From Pseudarthrobacter raffinosi (GTDB lineage: Bacteria > Actinomycetota > Actinomycetes > Actinomycetales > Micrococcaceae), in NCBI RefSeq assembly GCF_023913735.1, contig NZ_JAMXBH010000019.1:1-64000 (forward strand): DNA of 64,000 nt, read 5' to 3'. Shown piece after piece: positions 1 to 9,902 of the stretch. The translations under genes and the position numbers were made by a program. The notes below the pieces were generated by a model, which saw nothing but the letters and a program-made list of their open reading frames with translations, made no database searches and was not told the origin of the DNA. The first letter of the stretch is position 1; each line of letters opens with the position of its first letter.

Positions 1-129
1 CTGGGCGTCCTCAATACCTTGCATCCAACCAGTCTTAACGACCAGCCCGGCAAGTCCAGCAGGCGCGCCTTAAACCACCCAAATTGTTCAGCAGCGTCCT
101 AGGTCGCCGGGACTAAGAACATCAACACC

Positions 130-738
130 GTGAACCAAACCGCCATTCAGTCCAGGAACCGGGCCGCCAGATGGCTGACAGAGGTATTCCAACCACCGGT
201 GGTAGTGACGCTTCAGCTGCTGGTCAGCCCTGTAGTCGAGGCCGGATTCCCAGGCACCATCGGCTATGGAGCCTTGGCTGCGCTGTTTGTGTGCGTACTG
301 CCGCTCGTTGTGCTCCTGGGGCTCGTAAGGCTGGGCAAGGTCACGGACCACCATGTCAGCAACCGCAAACAGCGGGCACCCGTACTGCTCATGGCACTGG
401 CGTCCGTGGCCGCCGGCCTGGTGGTGCTGCAGGCCGCCGGTGCGCCGCGAAGCGTGATGGTCATGGTGGTGGCCATCGTCGGCGGCATCGTTGTGCTGGC
501 CGCCGTGAGCCCCTTCTGGAAGATCAGCGGCCACGCGGCGGCGGTGTCGTCGGCGGCAGTTATTTCCGTTCTGATGCTTGGTCCGGCCTGGCTGCCGTTA
601 CTCCTGCTTGTTCCCGCCGTCGGCTGGTCCCGGGTGGTGCTCCGCGCGCACACCCTGGCACAGGTGGTGGCCGGGTCGCTGTTCGGCGGTCTGGTGATGG
701 CCGGCCTGTGGTGGCTTTTGCGCGGGTGGCTCCTCTAG
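130..738 (+). CDS. PAP2-superfamily membrane phosphatase-like protein
   Basis: A 202-residue, strongly hydrophobic protein with about six membrane segments. It keeps degenerate PAP2 motifs: KVTDHHVSNRKQRAP near residue 75 (phosphate-binding Lys/Arg), SGH in KISGHAA near 137, and SR-x5-H in SRVVLRAH near 166. Such proteins dephosphorylate lipid phosphates at the membrane face; the true substrate is unknown. The start is GTG at 130 without a clear ribosome site, so the N-terminus is uncertain. It stands alone, convergent to the next gene. The 129 bases before it hold no gene I can support. Confidence 0.7.
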   Translation: MNQTAIQSRNRAARWLTEVFQPPVVVTLQLLVSPVVEAGFPGTIGYGALAALFVCVLPLVVLLGLVRLGKVTDHHVSNRKQRAPVLLMALASVAAGLVVLQAAGAPRSVMVMVVAIVGGIVVLAAVSPFWKISGHAAAVSSAAVISVLMLGPAWLPLLLLVPAVGWSRVVLRAHTLAQVVAGSLFGGLVMAGLWWLLRGWLL

Positions 739-751
739 CGGAAGCCTGGCG

Positions 752-1099
752 TCAGTAGCCGTAGGCGGAGTAGGCCGTCATCATCTCGACCATCTCGAGA
801 TTACCCGCCATGGCGTCAGCCAAGGCAGGCAATGTGGCGAACATCAGGCCGCCCAGAACCAGGGCAATGCCTGAGAGGGCAGCGAAGAATTTCCAGTCGC
901 CGCGCAGCACGCTCTCCAGGGTCTCCGGCAGGAGCAGCCCCGGCGCGATGAGGTTGGGGGCGCTGTCCACGGAGCCGTCATCCAGCAGCGCAATGACGCG
1001 GCCGTTGCCGCGGTCCACCCGCATGGAGCAGATGTGGTTGCCGTGGCGGCCCAGGAGAATGTCGTGGCCTACAAGTTGGCGGCGCTGAAGAGTAAGCAA
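752..1099 (-). CDS. small membrane protein, function unknown
   Basis: A 115-residue product with a hydrophilic first half and one clear membrane segment near residues 72-95 (FFAALSGIALVLGGLMFATL), followed by a short tail. I do not recognise the family. It lies 15 bp downstream of the universal stress gene on the same strand and is probably co-transcribed with it. The start is TTG at 1099; an internal ATG at residue 27 is an alternative. It may tether to the membrane and relate to the stress protein, but that is only inferred from position. Confidence 0.5.
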   Translation of the reverse strand: MLTLQRRQLVGHDILLGRHGNHICSMRVDRGNGRVIALLDDGSVDSAPNLIAPGLLLPETLESVLRGDWKFFAALSGIALVLGGLMFATLPALADAMAGNLEMVEMMTAYSAYGY

Positions 1100-1114
1100 G
1101 GGCCCCGTTGGCAG

Positions 1115-1543
1115 TTAGTCGGCGTCGTAGGTGTTGGCGATATAGACGTCGCAGGTGGCGTTGTGAGCCACGCTGTTGGCCACGCTTCCCAGGACCCGGC
1201 CAATGCCGCGCATCCGCCGGTTGCCCACCACGATCATCTTGGCGCCCAGGCGCTCGGCTTCCTTGATGAGCGCTTCGGCAGGCTTGCCGCGGGCTGCCGA
1301 GTAGGTCACCTTGATGGAACCGGCCAGGGCCTCGGCCACTGTCTTGGCAACATGCTCGGCACCGTCGGCGTCGGAAACGATCCACTGGTCGCTGCCAGAG
1401 CCGAAGACCTCAGTGCGGTCGCTGTCGAAGGCTGAGACGACGTGCAGCGAGGCGCCCACGGCGGCGGCGAGATCCCGGGCCGATTCGGCGGCCTTCTTGG
1501 CGGTGCCGCTGCCGTCAACGCCAACAACAATAATTCCGCTCAT
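1115..1543 (-). CDS. universal stress protein (UspA family)
   Basis: 142 residues starting MSGIIVVGVDGSG, the usual first beta strand of UspA proteins. Near the end the ATP-binding signature appears as VVGNRRMRGIGRVLGSVANSVAHNATCDVYI, matching the G-2x-G-9x-G-S/T pattern. The start at 1543 is set by GAGGAG eight bases upstream; the open frame continues 17 codons further but without support. Single-domain UspA proteins bind ATP or AMP and help survival under stress or stationary phase. It precedes a small membrane protein in a likely two-gene unit. Confidence 0.9.
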   Translation of the reverse strand: MSGIIVVGVDGSGTAKKAAESARDLAAAVGASLHVVSAFDSDRTEVFGSGSDQWIVSDADGAEHVAKTVAEALAGSIKVTYSAARGKPAEALIKEAERLGAKMIVVGNRRMRGIGRVLGSVANSVAHNATCDVYIANTYDAD

Positions 1544-1596
1544 GCTTTGGACTCCTCTTTCAGTTTCACTCTTGGCCACACTCAGTCCGGCCAACG

Positions 1597-2901
1597 TTAC
1601 AGCGCTCCCAGGGCTTCGCGCAGTACCGGGGCCAAGCGGCGGACACCTTCCTTGATGGCGTCGGGCGGCACCGCGCTGAACGCCAGCCGCAGCTTATTGG
1701 ACGGCGAATCGGACGGTGTGAAGGCAGCCCCGGGGATAAAGACCACGCCGGCGTCGATCGCCTTCTGCAGCAGGGGATAGGTATCCACGCCTGCCGGCAG
1801 CGTGACCCAGACGAAGAAGCCGCCTTCCGGGCTGGTCCAGCTGGTGCCGGCTGGCATGTGTTCGTCCAGGGCGGCCAGCATCGCCGTGCATCGTTCGGCG
1901 TAGAGTCCGCGGTAGGTCTCGATCTGGCCCTTCCAGTCATAGTCGCTGAGGTAGGCGGACACCAGCATCTGGTTCAGCGTCGGAGGGCACAGCGTGACAG
2001 ATTCGGATGCCAGGTAGTAGCGCCGCTGGAGGTGCTCCGGGACCAATGCCCAGCCGATGCGGAGACCAGGGGCGAAGATCTTGGAGAACGATCCCATGTA
2101 GATGACATCGGCGGGGTTGGCCGCGCGGAGCGGTGCCAGATGTGTCCCGTTGTACCGGAGGAGCCCATACGGGTTGTCTTCCAGCACGAGAATATTCGCG
2201 TTCCGGCATATATCAACAACCCGCTGGCGGCGTTCCCCGGCCAGGGTGATTCCTGAGGGGTTGTTGAAGTTGGGGATGGTGTAGAGGAACTTAATGTTCT
2301 TTCCGGCTGTCTGGAGGGCGGCGATCCGGGCCTCCAACAGCTCAGGCACCAGGCCGTCGTCGTCCATTTCCACGGTGGCCACCTCCACCTGGTACGCCTC
2401 AAACGTATTGAGGGCACCCACGTAGGTGGGGTTCTCGACCAGCACCACGTCGCCCGGGTTGCAGAAGACCTTGGTGGCCACATCCTGGGCCGACTGGGAG
2501 CCTGCGGTGATCACCACATTCTCCGGGACCGCGTCCAGGATTCCTTCTGCCGCCATCACCTCGCAGATCTGGGTGCGCAGTTCTTCCGTGCCCTGCCCGC
2601 CGCCGTACTGTAGGGCCGTGAGCCCTTCGTTGGCGATGATGCTTGCCGCCGTGGCGGCCAGCCGCTCAAGCGGAAGGGATTGCAGGTACGGACTGCCCCC
2701 GGCAAGGGACACCAGTCCGGGGCGCATCGAAATGTCGAAAACGTCCCGCACTGCTGACTGCTTAATGTTGGCTGCGCGCTCCGAAAACAGCGCCTCATGG
2801 GGATGGGTGGCGCGGTGGGCGGACGTGGCCGCGCGCTCGATGGCATCAATGGCTTCGGCCGGTAACTGCACTGCGCCGGCATCAAGTGTTTCGTGGCTCA
2901 C
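1597..2901 (-). CDS. PLP-dependent aminotransferase, class I/II (2-aminoadipate aminotransferase type)
   Basis: 434 residues from GTG at 2901. The fold-type I core is clear: GGSPYL near 75, YGGGQGTEELR, NPTYVGALNTF, PNFNNPSG near 220, and the PLP-lysine motif MGSFSKIFAPGLRIGW near 280, where K is the Schiff-base lysine. This branch resembles LysN-like aminotransferases and the aminotransferase half of MocR regulators, but no winged-helix domain is encoded here. The substrate is probably an amino acid and cannot be named. A -10-like TATCCT lies six bases before GTG, so the mRNA is probably leaderless, which favours this start over the upstream ATG of the open frame. Confidence 0.85.
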   Translation of the reverse strand: MSHETLDAGAVQLPAEAIDAIERAATSAHRATHPHEALFSERAANIKQSAVRDVFDISMRPGLVSLAGGSPYLQSLPLERLAATAASIIANEGLTALQYGGGQGTEELRTQICEVMAAEGILDAVPENVVITAGSQSAQDVATKVFCNPGDVVLVENPTYVGALNTFEAYQVEVATVEMDDDGLVPELLEARIAALQTAGKNIKFLYTIPNFNNPSGITLAGERRQRVVDICRNANILVLEDNPYGLLRYNGTHLAPLRAANPADVIYMGSFSKIFAPGLRIGWALVPEHLQRRYYLASESVTLCPPTLNQMLVSAYLSDYDWKGQIETYRGLYAERCTAMLAALDEHMPAGTSWTSPEGGFFVWVTLPAGVDTYPLLQKAIDAGVVFIPGAAFTPSDSPSNKLRLAFSAVPPDAIKEGVRRLAPVLREALGAL

Positions 2902-2907
2902 ATCTTC

Positions 2908-2913
2908 AGGATA
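2908..2913 (-). promoter_or_regulatory. leaderless promoter -10 of the aminotransferase gene
   Basis: TATCCT on the minus strand, six bases before the GTG start, the spacing expected when transcription starts at the start codon. Confidence 0.5.
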
Positions 2914-2923
2914 CAGCCGGCAG

Positions 2924-2938
2924 TTGCCGATAAGGCAA
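2924..2938. promoter_or_regulatory. inverted repeat over the -35 region of the aminotransferase gene
   Basis: TTGCC-GATAA-GGCAA, perfect 5-bp arms with a 5-bp spacer, lying about 11 bp upstream of the presumed -10. A repressor bound here would block the promoter. The regulator is unknown. Confidence 0.4.
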
Positions 2939-2957
2939 CATCTGTTGATCAGCTGCG

Positions 2958-3842
2958 CTACTGGAGGCGTAGTGCCTCGGCGAGCCTCACGCCGTTGACG
3001 TAGACCTCGGCGCGGATGGCGCCCACCGAGGCGACGGCGGTCTGCGTGAGTTGGGCCTCGATGCGCGGGATGTCGCACACCCCCGCCGGACGGATCGAGC
3101 CGGACAGGTAGACCGTTACGGCCGTGCCGTCGAAGGTGCCGGACAGGAACGTGAGGGTTGAGCCGGACAGGGAGTTGTACAGGCCGGGGGCGGGTTCTGC
3201 GGTGTTGTCCAGCAGGGCGCGCATGGCATTGGCCAACGGTTCCGTGGAGCCAGCCACGGTGCGGCGGACGCCGGCCAGGCTGTCGTTGCAGCCAAAGCGC
3301 ACACCTCCCGCCCCGCCGTCGTCGAGCAGCACGTAGTAGGCGGTCACCGTCTGGGATCCGCCGGACTGGCCAGGGGCCGGCTGGGCCGGGGGCGGGGCCG
3401 AGGACTCGGGGGCCGGCGAGGGGCTTGCTCCCAAGGCAGTAGTTGTACCGGGTGCCGCGGCGGCTCCGGGCGCGGCAGTTCCGGACGCCGGAGCGCTGCC
3501 CGGGCCCTGTTCCAGTGTGCGGGGCGCCCCGCCGGACGCGTGGCCCGAGGGCTCGGAGGGCGAAGCGGCGGACGAGCCGGTGGTTTCGGCGGGTACGGCG
3601 GTGACCGGCGGGGGTGCCTGCGGCTGGGGAATCGGAACCAAGGGCGGCTGGACGCGGTCCGAGTGTTCAATGGTGGTTGCGCCGGGCGCGACGGTGCTCC
3701 CGGCAGACGGGTTGGAGGTGGGGGCGCAGCATCCCAGCCACAGCGGAAGCGTAAGTGCTGCCGCCGTCGCCATCAGCTTTCCGGCGCTCCGCCTGCCTGC
3801 CATGTCCGCACCGCGTTCCATCCCCGAATGCATTCCGTGCAT
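2958..3842 (-). CDS. secreted/lipid-anchored protein with GerMN domain
   Basis: 294 residues: a signal peptide (hydrophobic ATAAALTLPLWLGCC, possible lipid-attachment Cys near residue 38), then about 120 residues rich in Pro, Ala, Gly, Ser and Thr, then a C-terminal GerMN-like domain (about 165-294; YYVLLDD, LANAMRALLDN, VYVNGVRL). GerMN domains occur in Bacillus GerM and in actinobacterial LpqB; the role here is probably in the cell envelope rather than spores. The lipobox is poor, with Trp at -3. Starts at residues 4, 8 or 14 are also possible; the one at residue 14 gives the most normal signal peptide. Confidence 0.7.
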   Translation of the reverse strand: MHGMHSGMERGADMAGRRSAGKLMATAAALTLPLWLGCCAPTSNPSAGSTVAPGATTIEHSDRVQPPLVPIPQPQAPPPVTAVPAETTGSSAASPSEPSGHASGGAPRTLEQGPGSAPASGTAAPGAAAAPGTTTALGASPSPAPESSAPPPAQPAPGQSGGSQTVTAYYVLLDDGGAGGVRFGCNDSLAGVRRTVAGSTEPLANAMRALLDNTAEPAPGLYNSLSGSTLTFLSGTFDGTAVTVYLSGSIRPAGVCDIPRIEAQLTQTAVASVGAIRAEVYVNGVRLAEALRLQ

Positions 3843-3951
3843 TAAACGTTACGGCGGTCCCTCAGCCCTGAAAATGCCCGCGAGGTACCGGTTGGAACAA
3901 GACTTGGTCACACGTGCGGGCGTGAGCGCCACTCCGCTCACGGTGCGATAA

Positions 3952-3989
3952 CAAATGCCCCGGCCACCTTGCGGTGCCCGGGGCATTTG
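3952..3989 (-). terminator. stem-loop terminator after the FMN reductase gene
   Basis: CAAATGCCCCGG pairs perfectly with CCGGGGCATTTG; an inner CACC/GGTG pairing lengthens the stem. It lies 30 bp past the stop codon of the reductase gene and is followed on that strand by TTATC. Confidence 0.75.
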
Positions 3990-4018
3990 GGTGCTTGGCG
4001 CTGCTGCGTGCGGCTGCC

Positions 4019-4576
4019 TTACGCTGCCGGCTGGGCGGCGGCGAGTGCGTCGAAGACGCCCTTGATCTGCTCCACTACCTCGGCATCGTCCTTCGGGTGC
4101 AGCTCGGCAAAGCGGACCATGGAGCCCGGGACGGCGAGCTTGACGTCCTCGAGCACCTGGGCGCCGGCAATGCCCACCGCCTTGCGGGCTTCGTCCTGTG
4201 CCCACACGCCACCGAACTGGCCAAATGCGGTACCGACGACGGCGGTGGGCTTGCCGGAGAGGGCGCCGGCACCGAAGGGGCGGGACAGCCAGTCGATGGC
4301 GTTCTTCAGCGATGCTGGCACGGTGCCGTTGTGCTCCGGGGTCACCAGGAGAATAGTGTCGGCGTCGTTGGCTGCTGCGCGGAGGGCGGCGGCAGCAGCG
4401 GGAACCTGGCCCTCGACGTCGATGTCCTCGTTGTAGAACGGGATGTTGCCCAGGCTTTCGTGGATGACCACGTCAACCTGGTCGGGGGCGTTCAGCTGGA
4501 TGGCTTCGGCGAGCTTCTGGTTGGTGGATTCGGCGCGGAGGCTGCCAACAAGGGTGAGGACGGTGCTCTTCGACAT
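4019..4576 (-). CDS. NADPH-dependent FMN reductase
   Basis: 185 residues of flavodoxin-like fold. It begins with VGSLRAESTNQKLA (phosphate-binding loop for FMN) and has the family motif TPEHNGTVPASLKNAIDWLS near residues 80-100, then GKPTAVVGT. These enzymes reduce FMN, quinones, azo dyes or chromate with NAD(P)H in the cytosol. AGGAG eight bases before the ATG fixes the start; the much longer open frame upstream is spurious. It is transcribed divergently from a TetR gene, with a palindrome between them, so the TetR protein probably controls it. Confidence 0.9.
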   Translation of the reverse strand: MSKSTVLTLVGSLRAESTNQKLAEAIQLNAPDQVDVVIHESLGNIPFYNEDIDVEGQVPAAAAALRAAANDADTILLVTPEHNGTVPASLKNAIDWLSRPFGAGALSGKPTAVVGTAFGQFGGVWAQDEARKAVGIAGAQVLEDVKLAVPGSMVRFAELHPKDDAEVVEQIKGVFDALAAAQPAA

Positions 4577-4652
4577 ACGGACTCCTGTAGTGGGGCCGCG
4601 GCTGGGCCGCTGGCCGGTGGAAGGTGGAGGCTTGGTGCCTTCATGGTCTAAA

Positions 4653-4666
4653 CGGACCGTAGTCCG
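4653..4666. promoter_or_regulatory. candidate TetR operator
   Basis: CGGAC-CGTA-GTCCG, a perfect inverted repeat in the 120-bp gap between the divergent reductase and TetR genes, 18 bp upstream of the TetR -10. It is well placed to control both. Confidence 0.55.
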
Positions 4667-4683
4667 ATTATTATTCCCGGGTC

Positions 4684-4689
4684 TAGGAT
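4684..4689 (+). promoter_or_regulatory. leaderless promoter -10 of the TetR gene
   Basis: TAGGAT, seven bases before the GTG start at 4697; no ribosome site is present. Confidence 0.5.
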
Positions 4690-4696
4690 ATGGACT

Positions 4697-5305
4697 GTGA
4701 GCTTTATCCCGCTGCTGCCCGGTTCGCTCTCCGGCCCGCCCGCTGAGCGCAGTGATGCTGCCCGGAACCGTGAGCGGCTGTTGGGCGCGGCGCGGGAGCT
4801 GATTGCCGAATGTGGCCCGGACGCCCTGACCATGGACAGGCTGGCCGAGCGGGCCGGCGTGGGCAAGGGCACCGTCTTCCGCCGATTCGGCAGCCGCGCC
4901 GGGCTGATGATGACGCTGCTGAGCGATTCCGAGGCCGCCTTCCAGGCCCGCTTTATGTTCGGCCCGCCGCCCTTGGGGCCGGGCGCGCCGGGCCTGGAGC
5001 GGCTGATCGCCTTCGGTGCTGAGCGGATCGCGTATGTGATGGAGCATGGGGACCTGGCGAGGGCGGCCGAGGCTTCGGCCCGCAGCCGGTACGAGGTCCC
5101 GGCAGTTAAGCTGTGGCAGCGCCACATCGAGCTCCTCCTCCGGGAGGCTGGCATGGATGCGGATCCGCTGCTGATGGCCATGTCCCTGGCCGCAACACTG
5201 GATCCGGACCGGCTCCTGCACGCCGTCCGCGTCCACGGCCTGGCGCCCGAGCGGCTGACGGACTCCTGGCGGGAACTTGTTACGCGGGTGGTCCGCGGGC
5301 GGTAG
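4697..5305 (+). CDS. TetR/AcrR-family regulator
   Basis: 202 residues. The N-terminal DNA-binding domain (about 22-68) shows RERLLGAARELIAECGPDALTMDRLAERAGVGKGTVFRRFGSRAGL in outline, the typical TetR helix-turn-helix; the C-terminal ligand domain is not assignable. Divergent to the FMN reductase gene, with a 14-bp palindrome between. By analogy with similar pairs it probably represses the reductase and itself until an oxidant or aromatic ligand binds. The start is GTG, apparently leaderless. Confidence 0.85.
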   Translation: MSFIPLLPGSLSGPPAERSDAARNRERLLGAARELIAECGPDALTMDRLAERAGVGKGTVFRRFGSRAGLMMTLLSDSEAAFQARFMFGPPPLGPGAPGLERLIAFGAERIAYVMEHGDLARAAEASARSRYEVPAVKLWQRHIELLLREAGMDADPLLMAMSLAATLDPDRLLHAVRVHGLAPERLTDSWRELVTRVVRGR

Positions 5306-5565
5306 AGTACGCCTGGATCCAGTGGCTCGTCCAGTCACATCAATTCCACTGAATTATTCATAACAATCTGATACGGAGCGCGCGGATTCCGCTCAGGTGC
5401 CCGCATTTCGGACGCTACTCTGTGGTAGTTTCCTCTGGAATGTGACCCGCAACATAGTCCACCCGGACTTGCTCTGCGCTGGTCGCGGGAGGCCGGCCAC
5501 ACGCTGGTGGGGACCCGGTGGCGGCGAGACCCGTTGCTGGCCGGGAAATCGGAAGGATCTGGAAC

Positions 5566-5658
5566 GTGGATGTAGTGAAGGCAGGAACTCCGTTGCCGGC
5601 CCAGGGGCATCCCTTGGAGTGTTCGTCCGCGGTCCTGGTGGCAAAGATCCTGAAGTAG
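5566..5658 (+). CDS. 30-residue leader peptide upstream of the peptide ABC operon
   Basis: A short ORF from GTG to TAG, preceded by GGAAGGATCTGGAAC (a plausible ribosome site). Its stop lies only 7 bases before the ATG of the first permease gene, and that gene has no good ribosome site of its own, so translation of the permease may depend on this ORF. The predicted peptide begins VDVVKAGTPLPAQGH and has no known domain. It could be a regulatory leader or a chance ORF; comparison across related genomes would decide. Confidence 0.4.
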   Translation: MDVVKAGTPLPAQGHPLECSSAVLVAKILK

Positions 5659-5665
5659 CTGCCAC

Positions 5666-6649
5666 ATGATCAGGTACCTCGCCAAGCGCGGCATCACCTA
5701 CGTCTTTATGATTTTCCTGACCACGTCAGCCGGCTATTTCCTGGCGGTCAGCTCCCTCAAGCCAGCCCTCCTCGAGCAGGAGCGGATTCCCCGGCCCACA
5801 CCCGAGCAGGTCGCCAACTCCATGCGCCTGAAAGGCCTGGACCCGGACCTCAGCCCGTGGGAGCGCTACGTTGAGTGGCTCACCGGGATCATGACCCGCT
5901 GGGACTGGGGCCGCAGCCCCAACGGCGCCTTTATCAACGCTGAATTCGGGGACCGCGTCTGGATCTCCACCCGGCTCTTCCTCGCATCCATCGTCCTGAC
6001 GCTGGTCATCGGCGTCGCCCTCGGGGTCTACTCGGCGGCCCGGCAGTACAAGTTCCAGGACCGGGTGATCACCTCCTACAGCTACCTCGCGTACATCGTG
6101 CCTGCGCCCATTGCCTACTTCCTGGTGCAGCTCGGTGCCATCAACATCAACGAAACCGTCGGGGAGCGCATCTTCTTCGTGACGGGCATCTCCACGCCGG
6201 GCATGCAGCCTGGGTGGGCGCAGTTTGTGGACATGGTGGCCCACTATGCGGTTCCGACGATCGCCATCACGCTGGTCGGCTGGGGTTCGTACCAGATCGC
6301 GCAGCGCCAGTACCTGCTGGACAACGTCAATGCGGACTTCGTCCGGACGGCACGCGCCAAGGGGCTGACGCGGAACCAGGCCATCACCCGGCACGCCCTC
6401 CGGGTTTCCTTCATCCCGGTGGCCCAAAGCATCGCCTTCACTATCCCGGCCATCTTCGCCGGTGGCTTCTTCGCCGAGAAGATCTTCGCCTGGCCAGGAG
6501 TGGGGTCCTGGAGCATTGACGCCATCTCGCTGCAGGATGTGAATGCGGCCACGGCCACCCTCGCCTACGGCTCGGTCATCTTCGCCCTGGGCGCCATCCT
6601 CGCCGACTTCGCCACCACGCTTGTTGACCCGAGAGTGAGGGTGCAGTAG
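5666..6649 (+). CDS. peptide ABC transporter permease (DppB/OppB type)
   Basis: 327 residues, about six membrane helices, N-terminus MIRYLAKRGITYVFMIF as in DppB/OppB. The cytoplasmic coupling motif for the ATPase is visible as DFVRTARAKGLTRNQAITRHALR near 220-245. A long periplasm-side loop (about 35-100) is normal for this subfamily. It is the first gene of a four-gene operon with a second permease 3 bp downstream, a fused ATPase and a binding protein. Imports di- or oligopeptides or a related substrate. Confidence 0.9.
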   Translation: MIRYLAKRGITYVFMIFLTTSAGYFLAVSSLKPALLEQERIPRPTPEQVANSMRLKGLDPDLSPWERYVEWLTGIMTRWDWGRSPNGAFINAEFGDRVWISTRLFLASIVLTLVIGVALGVYSAARQYKFQDRVITSYSYLAYIVPAPIAYFLVQLGAININETVGERIFFVTGISTPGMQPGWAQFVDMVAHYAVPTIAITLVGWGSYQIAQRQYLLDNVNADFVRTARAKGLTRNQAITRHALRVSFIPVAQSIAFTIPAIFAGGFFAEKIFAWPGVGSWSIDAISLQDVNAATATLAYGSVIFALGAILADFATTLVDPRVRVQ

Positions 6650-6651
6650 CC

Positions 6652-7622
6652 ATGACCAACCTCAATGCCGTTGATCCGGCAGCAGTGGCGCAGGATGCGC
6701 ATCTCGAAAATGCCGATGTGGTGATCGCCAAATCCACCATCATTTTCCGCCGCTTTATGCGGAACAAAACTGCCGTCGCCGGGCTGGCGGTTTTCCTGGG
6801 CCTGACCATCTTCTCCTTTGTCGGCGGGTTCTTCAGTCCTTGGGACAAGGAGACCATCGACCCCTTCAATATCGGCATGCCGCCTTCCGGCGACCACTTC
6901 CTGGGCACGTCGCAGGCCGGCATCGACCTCTACGCCATGACTGTCGAAGGCACCAGGATCTCCATCATGATCGGCCTGATTGTGGGCCTCGTATCCGTCC
7001 TGGTTGCCGCGGTCTATGGCTGCACCATGGCCTATTTCGGCGGCAAAGTGGACAAGGTGATGCTCTTCGTTCTGGAGGCCCTCATCATGATGCCCGCCCT
7101 GCTGGTGGTGGCAGTGGCCACCAGCGGCGGAGGGGACGGCCTGAAGAAGAACCTCCCCAGCTGGCTCCTGCTGATCATCGTGCTCCTGGTATTCAGCTGG
7201 ATGGGGACCGCGCGGCTTATCCGCTCGATGTCCATGTCGCTGATGCAGCGGGACTTCGTCAAGGCGGCCCAGTACATGGGCGTGCCGCCCCGGCGCATCG
7301 TGTGGCGGCACCTGGTCCCCAACATCGGGTCGCTGCTGGTCCTGGACATCACCCGCGGCGTCACCGGGGCCATTCTCGCCGAAGTGGCGTTCTCCTTCAT
7401 CGGCATCGGCATCAAGGTGCCGGATGTGAGCCTCGGCGTGCTGATTGGCGGCGCCACGTCCCAGGTCCAGACCTTCCCGTGGATGTTCTGGGTCCCGCTC
7501 ACCGTGATGTTCCTGCTCACGGGATCCCTGGCCATGATGAACGATGGCCTGCGTGACGCCTTCGACCCGAGCTCCAGTTCGGTTGGCCGGGCCAAAAAGA
7601 ACAGCACAGAGAAGATGAGCAA

Positions 7623-7626
<4 letters not shown>
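6652..7626 (+). CDS. peptide ABC transporter permease (DppC/OppC type)
   Basis: 324 residues. N-terminal cytoplasmic stretch, then a first helix near 45, and the DppC-like domain: HFLGTSQAGIDLYAMTVEGTRISIMIG near 82-105, and the EAA-type coupling motif DFVKAAQYMGVPPRRIVWRHLVPN near 200-225. Pairs with the upstream permease to form the membrane channel. It begins 3 bases after the upstream stop and overlaps the ATPase gene by 4 bp (ATGA), indicating translational coupling. Confidence 0.9.
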
Positions 7627-9854
<2,228 letters not shown>

Positions 9855-9902
9855 TTTTTTCGACCCATCACAAGCACCACCCGCACCTATGAAGGGAAAA
9901 CC

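Noticed and set aside
1..129. End of an upstream gene
   Set aside because: All three plus-strand frames stop within the segment and none gives a recognisable C-terminus.
4577..5338. N-terminal extension of the FMN reductase frame to 439 codons
   Set aside because: The extension lies opposite the TetR gene, and the reductase has a complete fold and ribosome site at 4576.
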